This document shows, piece by piece, positions 36,701-43,621 of a DNA stretch of 64,000 nucleotides. A model generated the notes under the pieces. That model was not told the origin of the DNA. It did no database searches and saw nothing but the letters and a program-made list of their open reading frames with translations. The stretch's first letter is position 1. Each line of letters starts with the position of its first letter. Made by a program: the position numbers and the translations under genes. The stretch comes from Natronoflexus pectinivorans (GTDB lineage Bacteria > Bacteroidota > Bacteroidia > Bacteroidales > Marinilabiliaceae). The stretch is taken from the NCBI RefSeq assembly GCF_004345615.1, contig NZ_SLWK01000002.1, forward strand, positions 248,001 to 312,000, given 5' to 3'.

Positions 36701-36821
36701 TTTATCTGGGGGGATTAAAACTATCAATTGTGACTTCCAGGAACTGGAATCCGGATTATATTACCTTCAGGTTAGCGATAACATAAGTATGAAAACATTA
36801 AAATTAATCATAAGAAGATAG
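33711..36821 (+). CDS. Secreted beta-helix / trefoil / FN3 / LamG protein, T9SS cargo
   Basis: 1036 residues. After a signal peptide (~1-29) comes a right-handed parallel beta-helix (~60-320, Asn-rich coils such as NDIEIHDLIVKGGGTYGIRL). Three repeats carrying (M/L)(Y/F)L(N/D)(G/A)MG (~332-470) look like a beta-trefoil lectin-like unit. Three fibronectin type III domains follow (~471-738; PTGLTVVEKTDTSISLTWNE is one start), then a LamG/concanavalin-like domain (~742-935, HYEFEGNVRDSKG ... FSGNNDYVKLPNG). The final ~80 residues are a T9SS sorting domain (VAVYPNPSSGKFTLEL ... ESGLYYLQVS). Beta-helix plus carbohydrate-binding modules suggests a polysaccharide lyase-like or glycan-binding surface protein; no catalytic residues can be named. 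Confidence 0.88.
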   Translation: MKRNLVHFYYCFISVLLLGAFSNNDLQASYPNEVRQEGDSYIWRIDGIDRGTTSSFTQALNNVIWSNVAPVEGREIHVLCSGALTSSISMANGQKWFFHGNTLTRSNNDTQMINARNVNDIEIHDLIVKGGGTYGIRLTASNNIVVNNVAVSNAHIGIRIDSRASNPWEARIHNVTVTNCRFENTGSHGLETYGVVGIHVDNIIARNTGGSGVQFNATSNGTVGTVDAYRCSYLGGYAGMRFANGSHDMVADTLFARECGRGLFVLSDSYNITVKYVEAIDCIDQWGAGRGVWLQDVSNVRVESGCSNTGWSTSGAGTYANLSRYCSDADRPVTYKIRNVETGMYLNGMGRTANGSLGGQTIEGTSLNAQWEMERFPGGDFGLRNRGTGLFLDAMGGDGFGNGSNCAQWSESGHVNQQWDTTRVDEQIFTIRNIGTGFFLDGMGRDNNGDNVGMWQDDSRESAKWELIGVPPAAPTGLSMNYIKHNGFSLSWDGLETNGSYGVYINGELIYNTTETTAVIDGLIFNTTYLITVRALDVAGNVSEDSEALEVTTLPDPGIDDEEPPTPPTGLTVVEKTDTSISLTWNESTDNIYVEVYKVYVDDILKVITNDNSAIISDLVQGTEYSIIIVAVDPSGNSSESELFTVMTVDIEAPTTPTGLIAEFTETTILMSWAASTDNVGVVGYRIFVNNNFVETISITSYDLSEFEDLSTFTFGVSAIDAAGNESGRASLIVSNEPPSLMNHYEFEGNVRDSKGTKHGTAFGSPTYPDGLIGRGINFSGNNDYVKLPNGIVTYSQLTIATWIKWNGGGDWQRIFDFGDNTSKYMFLTPKTGSSLRFAIRTEDVGEQILNGPSLPVGEWKHVAVTMEGETARLYVDGFMVAENTEMTLLPNYLGITQNNLIGRSQFPDPYLNGQLDDFRIYNYPLSSEEINALITEASEGNGTSISNLYSKNQDVAVYPNPSSGKFTLELADFNPGEINISVYDINGRILLHKKTDLSGGIKTINCDFQELESGLYYLQVSDNISMKTLKLIIRR

Positions 36822-36879
36822 TATTTCTTTAATCATTTTGTTGTAGTTGTAAGTAATTGACAATGCAGTGGGTTTACAT

Positions 36880-36911
36880 AAAAGGGGTTGAGTTAAAACT
36901 CAATCCCTTTT
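36880..36911. terminator. Convergent hairpin terminator
   Basis: AAAAGGGGTTGAGTT and AACTCAATCCCTTTT form a 15-bp stem with one G-T wobble. It lies 58 bp after the T9SS cargo stop and overlaps the last codons and stop (36893-36895) of the leftward adenosyltransferase gene, so it serves the rightward transcript directly. Confidence 0.75.
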
Positions 36912-37426
36912 CTTGCTTCTACACCATTGGCGTAGTAATGTTTTATCTCCTTCATTTCAGTTACTAAATCGGCAAAGTCCATCAATTCCTGCGGTGCATA
37001 TCTTCCGGTTATCACCACTTCGGTGGCTGGATGTTTTTGTCTGAGAATCTCAATCAAATCATCGGTCTGAAAGAGATTGTAATATAATGCAATATTAGCT
37101 TCATCAAGCACAATCAGATCGTATTTATTTGATTTCACAATTTCTGAAATCTCTCGTAAGCCTTCCTTTGCCGCTTCAATATCGGCCTGTTCAGGTTTTT
37201 TATAGATAAAACAACCACGACCGTACTGTTTTAAAGTGATGTTGGGAAGATATTGCCGAATGGCATCTATTTCTGAATAGATTTTTCCTTTTACAAACTG
37301 GCAAAAAAACACTTTTTTGCCGGCTCCCACTGCTCTGAGCGAAAGCCCGAAGGCAGCAGTGCTTTTTCCTTTGCCATTGCCTGTATATACTTGAATGTAT
37401 CCTTTTTCTGAAGTTGGATGAGTCAT
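36893..37426 (-). CDS. cobO: Corrinoid (cob(I)alamin) adenosyltransferase, CobO/BtuR type
   Basis: 177 residues. The N-terminal P-loop is YTGNGKGKSTAAFGLSLRA, and VFFCQFVKG, DLIVLDEANIAL and EVVITGRYAP are the other family landmarks. It transfers the 5'-deoxyadenosyl group of ATP to reduced corrinoids to make adenosylcobalamin, either in the biosynthetic route or in salvage. It is cytoplasmic. No other cobalamin gene and no cobalamin riboswitch is visible nearby, so a salvage role is a fair guess. The gene stands alone, convergent with the large T9SS cargo gene. Confidence 0.95.
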   Translation of the reverse strand: MTHPTSEKGYIQVYTGNGKGKSTAAFGLSLRAVGAGKKVFFCQFVKGKIYSEIDAIRQYLPNITLKQYGRGCFIYKKPEQADIEAAKEGLREISEIVKSNKYDLIVLDEANIALYYNLFQTDDLIEILRQKHPATEVVITGRYAPQELMDFADLVTEMKEIKHYYANGVEARKGIEF

Positions 37427-37665
37427 GATTAATTTTTTAATTTGTTGGGTAAAGTTAGCAATAAGTCACAATTTTGGAGGAACTAAACAGCCAATGTTTC
37501 ATAGTGATTTATAAAACTGCATTCGATTCAAATTTCCTTCTGATTATCAGTATGGTTGTAAGATTTATTAAACATTCCGTTCTGTTGTCTGTTTGAATTG
37601 TGGCTGCATATTCCATTTTACCGGTACAGACTGGCGGGTTAGTACTGATATTTTAATAAATTTGT

Positions 37666-40122
37666 ATGCATTCAAGAGAAAACTATATGGAGATGGCAGA
37701 AACATCCGATATCGATCTAAGTTTCGAGGATTTTAAAAATGAGGTGTTAAACGATTATAAAACAGCACATCTGAGCAGGCAGATGAGCCTGATAGCCCGA
37801 AAAGAGGTGCTGACCGGTAAAGCCAAATTCGGTATTTTTGGTGATGGCAAAGAGGTGGTTCAAATTGCCATGGCTAAACAATTTCGTAATGGCGACTGGC
37901 GTTCCGGCTATTATCGTGACCAAACTTTTATGCTGGCTACCGGAATGACGACGCCTCACCATTTCTTTGCACTTTTATACGGAGAAACCAGTACAGAACT
38001 GAATCCCGATAATGGCGGACGCTCCTTCAATAACCATTATGCTACTCGTTTTATCGATGAGGATGGTAACTGGCGCAATCAGATGGAAGGCGGGAATACT
38101 GCTTCTGACATCAGCCCAACGGCTGGGCAAATGCCCCGTTCGGTAGGATTGGCGCTGGCTTCCAAGTTTTATCGCAACAATGAAGAGTTGCATCAACTCA
38201 CACAGTTCAGCAACAAAGGCAACGAAGTTGTTTTTGTTACCATTGGAGATGGCAGTACTTCCGAAGGCCACTTTTTTGAAACCATGAATGCTGCCGGTGT
38301 TTTGCAAGTTCCAATGGCCGTTTCTGTATGGGATGATGGATTTGCTATTTCTGTCCCAACCGAAAAGCAAACCGTTAAGGGAAGCATTTCCAAAGCCCTG
38401 CAAGGCTTTGAAAAAGGAGCACGTGATAAAAATGGTGTTTTAATTTACCGCGCTAAAGGGTGGGATTACGCAGGTCTGTGCCAGATGTACGAAGAGGGTA
38501 TCGCCCGTTGTCGTGCAGAGCATGTTCCCGTGTTGTTTCATGTTGATGAAATAACTCAGCCCATGGGGCACTCTACTTCCGGATCACATGAGAGATATAA
38601 ATCTCAAGAGAGAATGAAATGGGAGAGGGAAAACGATTGTTTGGTTCGTATGCGTGAGTGGATTGTGGAGTCGGGGCTGGCCGTTGATACAGAGTTAGAT
38701 AAAATTGAAGAGGAGGCTTTAAAAGAGATCAAAGAGATTCGAAACGAGGTTTACCAAAAATTTATGCAACCGCTGGAGCATGAGCGCGATGAGCTTATTC
38801 ACCTGGTAACTTCAAAACATTGTGTGTGTAATCTGGCACGTCAGAATCAGATCGATGAAGCCATACATCAACTGCAGACGGCTCATACGCTCAATCGCAA
38901 AGAGATTTTAAGTGCAGCCCGCAAGGTGTTGCGCAATGTTTGTGCCAACTGCGACATTCCCGGCGGATTGAAAAACGAGCTGAAGCAGTGGGTGGTGGAC
39001 TACCGGAAAATGGGACATGAAAAATACAATACCTCTCTATATGATGAGTCGCCTCGATCTGTGTTGAAAGTTGTGCCTGTAGAGCCTGAGTATGTTTCTG
39101 ACTCTGAGATGATTCATGGCCGTGAGATCCTTTTGCAAAACTTTGATGCCATGCTTTCCCGTGATCCCCGACTGATGATTTTTGGAGAAGATACCGGTAA
39201 ACTTGGAGGTGTTAATCAGACTCTGGAGGGGATGCAGGAGAAGTATGGTGAAAATCGTGTTTTTGATACAGGGATTCGAGAAACCACCATCATAGGTAAA
39301 GGCATTGGTTTGGCTTTGAGAGGACTGCGACCAATTGCCGAAATCCAATATTTTGATTACTTGTTGTACGCACTTCAAACATTAAGCGATGATGCAGCAA
39401 CGCTGCATTACCGTACCAAAGGCGGACAAAAAGTCCCATTAATCATCAGCACACGCGGCCATCGTCTGGAGGGCCCATGGCATGCCGGTTCCCCATTAAG
39501 TATGGTCATCAACTCCATACGCGGGGTTTATGTTTGCGTTCCGCGCGACATGACACGAGCTGCCGGGTTTTACAACACTCTCTTACAAGGAGACGATCCG
39601 GCATTGGTCATTGAGCCGTTAAATGGGTATCGTTTAAGGGAAAAAAGGCCAGAGAACCCTGGTGAGTTCAGAATCCCGTTAGGAATTCCGGAGGTATTGA
39701 AGGAGGGACGTGATGTCACTCTTGTAACTTATGGTTCGTGTGTTCGCATTGGATTGGAAGCTGCTCGTCAACTGGAAGAAGTTGGCATCTCCGTTGAATT
39801 GATTGATGTACAGACACTGTTGCCTTTCGATATTCATCATGTCATTGTGGAGTCGGTTAAAAAGACCAATCGCGTGGTCTTTTTCGATGAGGATGTTCCG
39901 GGAGGAGCTACGGCATATATGATGCAAAAAGTGGTGGAAGAGCAGGGAGGTTTTTATCATCTGGATGCTGCCCCCGTTACTGTTTCGGCCAAAGATCACC
40001 GGCCGGCCTATGGCACCGATGGCGACTATTTCAGCAAACCAAATGCCGAAGATGTTTACGAAGCCATTTATGAATTGATGAATGATGCCAGTCCGGGTAA
40101 ATTTCCGCCTATTTACTCATGA
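37666..40122 (+). CDS. 2-oxoacid dehydrogenase E1, fused alpha and beta subunits
   Basis: 818 residues joining both E1 subunits. The alpha part (~1-340) carries the thiamine-diphosphate site: ATGMTTPHHFFALLYG, GDGSTSEGHFFETMNAAG and WDDGFAIS. A linker (~340-480) leads into the beta part: FGEDTGKLGGVNQTLEG, GIRETTIIGKGIGLALRGLR, EIQYFDYLLYALQTL and a transketolase C-terminal domain (VTYGSCVRIGLEAARQLEE). It decarboxylates a 2-oxo acid, probably branched-chain or pyruvate-like, and passes the acyl group to lipoyl-E2. E2 and E3 are not adjacent. The fused form is common in Bacteroidota. A TAAATTTG box at 37657-37664 touches ATG 37666, so translation may start at ATG 37687 instead. Confidence 0.93.
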   Translation: MHSRENYMEMAETSDIDLSFEDFKNEVLNDYKTAHLSRQMSLIARKEVLTGKAKFGIFGDGKEVVQIAMAKQFRNGDWRSGYYRDQTFMLATGMTTPHHFFALLYGETSTELNPDNGGRSFNNHYATRFIDEDGNWRNQMEGGNTASDISPTAGQMPRSVGLALASKFYRNNEELHQLTQFSNKGNEVVFVTIGDGSTSEGHFFETMNAAGVLQVPMAVSVWDDGFAISVPTEKQTVKGSISKALQGFEKGARDKNGVLIYRAKGWDYAGLCQMYEEGIARCRAEHVPVLFHVDEITQPMGHSTSGSHERYKSQERMKWERENDCLVRMREWIVESGLAVDTELDKIEEEALKEIKEIRNEVYQKFMQPLEHERDELIHLVTSKHCVCNLARQNQIDEAIHQLQTAHTLNRKEILSAARKVLRNVCANCDIPGGLKNELKQWVVDYRKMGHEKYNTSLYDESPRSVLKVVPVEPEYVSDSEMIHGREILLQNFDAMLSRDPRLMIFGEDTGKLGGVNQTLEGMQEKYGENRVFDTGIRETTIIGKGIGLALRGLRPIAEIQYFDYLLYALQTLSDDAATLHYRTKGGQKVPLIISTRGHRLEGPWHAGSPLSMVINSIRGVYVCVPRDMTRAAGFYNTLLQGDDPALVIEPLNGYRLREKRPENPGEFRIPLGIPEVLKEGRDVTLVTYGSCVRIGLEAARQLEEVGISVELIDVQTLLPFDIHHVIVESVKKTNRVVFFDEDVPGGATAYMMQKVVEEQGGFYHLDAAPVTVSAKDHRPAYGTDGDYFSKPNAEDVYEAIYELMNDASPGKFPPIYS

Positions 40123-40128
40123 CATGCT

Positions 40129-41496
40129 CTAAATAACGGGAATGGTAACCACAAAAGTGGTTCCCTTTCCGGTTTCACTGGTTACGCTGATGCTCCCTTT
40201 GTGCAGCGAGATAATTTTATGAGCCAGTGGCAGCCCAATTCCGTTTCCTTCGGTGTATGAACGGTTGCTGCCGCGGAAAAATGGCTGAAATATCTCTGTT
40301 ATCTCATCTTCCGGAATCCCAATTCCGTTATCCTTTATGGTGATGGTTATGTCTTTTTTGAATTGATGGATGAATGTTTCGCATCTGTTGTCGGGGCTAA
40401 ATTTACAACCATTCTCCATGATTTTTGTGAAGGCTGTTTTTAGAAGGTATTCGTTACCGAATACCTCTGCGGCTTCATCATTTTCCTCAAAGTCCTCAAA
40501 ATGGATGTTGACTGCATACCCGGGATGATGTTTCATCACGGTCTGCATAGCGTCCAAAAGAACTTCATCCATGCGGATTGCCTTGTAGCTGATTTCCTGG
40601 GGGTCGTAGCCGGCCTTTGCCAAATCAAGCAGGTTGTTCGATAAAGCAGCCAGTCGTTTGGAATCGAATAAGGCATTTTTTATGATTTTCTGATACTCTG
40701 ATACAGAACGCTCTTTCTGAATGGCCAGGTCAAGTTCCGTGGTCATGGCGGCCAACGGAGTTCTTAGTTCATGGGAGATGTTGCTCACAAACTCCTTTTG
40801 AGAGTTAAACGAATCCTCCAACCGATTGAGCATTTTATTAAAGGTGTCTGCCATTTGCGAAAGTTCATCGCGGTTTTCTGTTGACGGAAGCCTTAAATCC
40901 AGGTTGGAGGCTGTGATGGACTCTGCTTTTCGAATCATGGCTTTTACCGGGTCAAACGCCTTTTTTGAAAAATAGCGCCCGGCCAGAATAATCACAGCCA
41001 TTGCCATGATTAAAACCGTAAGAATGGTGTTTCGCAAGTCAAACAGCTTACTGAAGCCGTAGCGGTCGTATGCCGCTGCGGTAACGGCGTATGCCGTTCC
41101 GTTTGCCTCGTAACGAAGCCCGATGACCTGCCAGTCGTTCTGAAAGAAGCGAATTTCTCCTTTGTTGATGATGTCATCAATCATTTCTCGTGTTTCCTGC
41201 ACATGGTCAATATCTGCTGCATCGTGATATAACAAGTTAAAATCGGCATCATAAATGGCCACTTCTACTTCGTTAATCACTTCAATATTGCTTCGGTAAA
41301 TGGTTTGCAAGGTTGTGGTATCCACCTTGGCAATAAAAAAGAGGTTGGCTTTGGTAATGGCTTCCTGCTCCAGTGCGGTAAAGAATTCACTTTGGCGGCT
41401 TTTATGAGCAGAATAATAAACAACTGCGGAAAAGGCCAGCAAAATGGCCGTGCTTAAAATGCTATATATCAGTGTGAGTTTTGTGCGAATTTTCAT
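40129..41496 (-). CDS. Histidine kinase of a two-component system
   Basis: 455 residues. TM1 (~7-30) and TM2 (~153-172) frame a ~120-residue extracytoplasmic sensor region. HAMP (~175-230) is followed by HisKA with FVSNISHELRTPLAAMTTE (His near 240), and the ATPase domain with N box KIMENGCKFSP, NGIGIPEDE and GNGIGLPLAHKI. The upstream response regulator stop overlaps this ATG by 4 bp (ATGA), so they are translationally coupled. An outer-membrane protein gene precedes both. It likely senses a periplasmic state tied to that protein and the divergent TonB receptor. Its stop lies 6 bp from the convergent E1 gene, with no terminator visible. Confidence 0.96.
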   Translation of the reverse strand: MKIRTKLTLIYSILSTAILLAFSAVVYYSAHKSRQSEFFTALEQEAITKANLFFIAKVDTTTLQTIYRSNIEVINEVEVAIYDADFNLLYHDAADIDHVQETREMIDDIINKGEIRFFQNDWQVIGLRYEANGTAYAVTAAAYDRYGFSKLFDLRNTILTVLIMAMAVIILAGRYFSKKAFDPVKAMIRKAESITASNLDLRLPSTENRDELSQMADTFNKMLNRLEDSFNSQKEFVSNISHELRTPLAAMTTELDLAIQKERSVSEYQKIIKNALFDSKRLAALSNNLLDLAKAGYDPQEISYKAIRMDEVLLDAMQTVMKHHPGYAVNIHFEDFEENDEAAEVFGNEYLLKTAFTKIMENGCKFSPDNRCETFIHQFKKDITITIKDNGIGIPEDEITEIFQPFFRGSNRSYTEGNGIGLPLAHKIISLHKGSISVTSETGKGTTFVVTIPVI

Positions 41497-42182
41497 GATA
41501 TATTATCCTTTAACATAAACCCCATGCCCGATTTGGTATGAATCAGTTTGGTTGAAAATTTCTTGTCAATTTTATTTCTCAGGTAGTTGATATAGACATC
41601 TATGAAGTTTGTGCCGGTGTCAAAATGTGTCTCCCACACATTTTGTGCTATTTCCGTTCGTGACAGTACCCGTTCTTTGTTTCTCAACATGTACTCAAGC
41701 AACTTAAATTCCTTCGGAGTGAGGTGTATCTCCTGGTTGTCGCGTTTCACCAGTTTGGTGTGGATGTTTAGTTCCAGGTCTGCATAACTGAGTATGGCCT
41801 GGTTGTTATTATCAATCTGGTTATATCGTTTCAGCAGGGTACGTATTCTTGCAAAGAGTTCCCTGAAATCGAAAGGCTTAACCAGGTAATCATCGGCACC
41901 TGCATCAAAGCCTTCCACTTTGTCGTCGGTGGTTCCCAGTGCGGTGAGCATGATGATTGGTGTATTGGGAATTTGCTCCCGAAGCTCCCGGCATAGGTCT
42001 ATCCCGTTTATTTTTGGCAGGATGATATCGGTGATGATGAGGTCGTAAGAGCCGCGTAATGCCAGCTTTTTGCCTGTTTCTCCGTCGTAGGCAACATCTG
42101 CCTGACAGCTGTTTTCTTCCAGGCCACGCTTTATAAGCGTGGCAATGCGCTGTTCGTCCTCTATTACCAGAATTTTATACAT
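41493..42182 (-). CDS. OmpR/PhoB-type response regulator
   Basis: 229 residues from ATG 42182. The receiver domain has the acidic pocket (EDE), the phospho-acceptor Asp in YDLIITDIILPKINGID, and the Lys in DYLVKPFDF. The C-terminal winged-helix domain is full length (HLTPKEFKLLEYMLRNKERVLSRTE, YINYLRNKIDKK). A TTG at 42197 that would overlap the upstream stop codon also opens the frame, but the ATG gives the conserved MYKILVIEDE start. OmpR-type regulators bind direct repeats of 11-bp period; two such arrays lie between its operon and the TonB receptor gene (43378-43416 and 43519-43557). Autoregulation plus control of the receptor is the natural reading. Confidence 0.96.
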   Translation of the reverse strand: MYKILVIEDEQRIATLIKRGLEENSCQADVAYDGETGKKLALRGSYDLIITDIILPKINGIDLCRELREQIPNTPIIMLTALGTTDDKVEGFDAGADDYLVKPFDFRELFARIRTLLKRYNQIDNNNQAILSYADLELNIHTKLVKRDNQEIHLTPKEFKLLEYMLRNKERVLSRTEIAQNVWETHFDTGTNFIDVYINYLRNKIDKKFSTKLIHTKSGMGFMLKDNIS

Positions 42183-42193
42183 GTTTTCTGAAA

Positions 42194-43303
42194 TCAAATA
42201 TCAAAGATAAAAGTGTATTTCATCAACAGCATATTTTCGTGGTAAATTTTTTCCCCATAATGCTGATACTCTAATCTTAATCTGTGATTTGTGTATGGAA
42301 ACCAGGAAATTCCTGAAATAATTGACTTTTCGTTTATGGTTCCCACACCATCTGTCGCAAGAGGCAGTTTTAGTTGCTGGTACATGATGCTTGCACTCCA
42401 ATTTTCAGATGGCGAATATACCAGGAAAGCATAAGCACCGGGGTAATTGCTGCTTCCATATTTGCGGTTCATCCACTCGGTGGTAAACAGCAGCGATTGA
42501 TTGCTTCGTATGTTGTGGCTGATGGTCAGGCTGCCGCCCCATCCATTCTTTTTTAGTCCGGTTCGTAGCTCTCGCATTTTAAAGTTTTCTTCATCTTGTA
42601 GAGCCAAAAATGGATGGTTGGTTGTTTGATGTTCCCAATATCCAAAAATGCGGGGATTAATGGTTGTGCGTTCGTTTGTATGCTTGTAGCTTAAGGTGTT
42701 GGTGAATAGAGTGTTCTCTTTTTCAATGCCGTTTTTTGCAAATTCCGTTTTTAGTGCTAACTCTGAATTGTCGGTTGAATAATGCAGTTTGGTTCCTATA
42801 CCGTCAATGGCCATTCCGTGATTACTTCCCCAATAAGATGTAAATATCCGTGGTTTCATGTTAAACTGAAAATCGGCCAAATGCAACTGGTTTACCGGCG
42901 AGATGCGTGAGAACCAACGTCCGGCAGTAACTGTAAGAAATCTGGTCGCATTCCAGGTTAGGTAGAACTCTTCCACTTCCAGTTCTATATCGTATGGCGA
43001 TGATTCAGTCATGCGTGTTTGACGAGTTTCGTTGAGTAAATCGTGCCATGGAGAGGAGTCGAAGTGAAATGCTCCAAACAGGGAAACCTTTTCATTAAAA
43101 ACCAAATCAATATCAATCATTACTGCTGCTACACCCATCATATAGTTACCCGATTCTGTGGTTTGCTTTGCAAACAGCTCTCCACCAATCTCCAAATCAA
43201 CTTGAGGAATAGCCATGGAGTTTTGAGAATTCATAACAGTGGAGTTTAGTAAAGTGAGAATGACTATCTGGATGGTAAAAAGACGAATTGAGATGACTTG
43301 CAT
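42194..43303 (-). CDS. Outer-membrane beta-barrel protein upstream of the two-component genes
   Basis: 369 residues. The N-terminus is a signal peptide (MQVISIRLFTIQIVILTLLN). The mature chain alternates aromatic and polar residues as in a beta-barrel, with VEEFYLTWNATRFLTVTAGRW and RWFSRISPVNQLHL, a pattern recalling porin-like proteins in metal-uptake operons of other phyla; this likeness is impressionistic. It starts a leftward operon: the response regulator ATG is 11 bp downstream of its stop. A TAACTTTG -7 box (43348-43355, minus strand) sits 45 bp before the start. It could supply the periplasm with a solute that the kinase monitors. The specific family is not identified. Confidence 0.75.
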   Translation of the reverse strand: MQVISIRLFTIQIVILTLLNSTVMNSQNSMAIPQVDLEIGGELFAKQTTESGNYMMGVAAVMIDIDLVFNEKVSLFGAFHFDSSPWHDLLNETRQTRMTESSPYDIELEVEEFYLTWNATRFLTVTAGRWFSRISPVNQLHLADFQFNMKPRIFTSYWGSNHGMAIDGIGTKLHYSTDNSELALKTEFAKNGIEKENTLFTNTLSYKHTNERTTINPRIFGYWEHQTTNHPFLALQDEENFKMRELRTGLKKNGWGGSLTISHNIRSNQSLLFTTEWMNRKYGSSNYPGAYAFLVYSPSENWSASIMYQQLKLPLATDGVGTINEKSIISGISWFPYTNHRLRLEYQHYGEKIYHENMLLMKYTFIFDI

Positions 43304-43347
43304 AAGATGTAGTCTTAAATGAAATGTGGGTTTTTAAATTGCTGTTG

Positions 43348-43416
43348 CAAAGTTAGTAAGTGTGGTTGGTTATATGATTAGAATACACTTAAAATAAAAT
43401 TAGAAAAACATTAGAG
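43348..43416 (-). promoter_or_regulatory. Leftward promoter with four 11-bp-spaced boxes
   Basis: The minus-strand -7 box TAACTTTG is at 43348-43355. Upstream, reading the minus strand toward it, are CTCTAA (43416-43411), TTCTAA (43405-43400), TTTTAA (43394-43389) and TTCTAA (43383-43378), each starting exactly 11 bp after the previous. The last box is 22 nt from the -7 element, in place of a TTG -33 element, as expected for an activator-dependent promoter of the outer-membrane protein and two-component operon. Confidence 0.75.
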
Positions 43417-43518
43417 ATGTTTTGGTGGTGTTGGTTTAAAGTGCACATATATAGGATTATATGATTTTTTTTCTTTTTGGGCTGGGGTTTTAATTTGCAG
43501 TAAAACAGTTAGATATAA

Positions 43519-43588
43519 TTCTAATTTTATTTTAATTTATTTCTAAAAGTCCTCTAACGACAGGTTACAAGGGGGTGGCGTAGTTTTG
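43519..43588 (+). promoter_or_regulatory. Rightward promoter with four 11-bp-spaced boxes
   Basis: TTCTAA (43519), TTTTAA (43530), TTCTAA (43541) and CTCTAA (43552) repeat every 11 bp in the direction of transcription, followed after 23 nt by the -7 box TAGTTTTG (43581-43588). No TTG -33 element is present. The set nearly mirrors the leftward promoter at 43348-43416 (the same TTTTAA variant occurs, but the box order differs), pointing to the OmpR-type regulator encoded next door. It drives the TonB receptor gene. Confidence 0.78.
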
Positions 43589-43621
43589 CGGTTAGAAATT
43601 AACAACCAAAAAATAATAACC

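Noticed and set aside
43586-43621. TTG start for the TonB receptor
   Set aside because: It sits inside the TAGTTTTG promoter box; ATG 43622 opens the protein cleanly.
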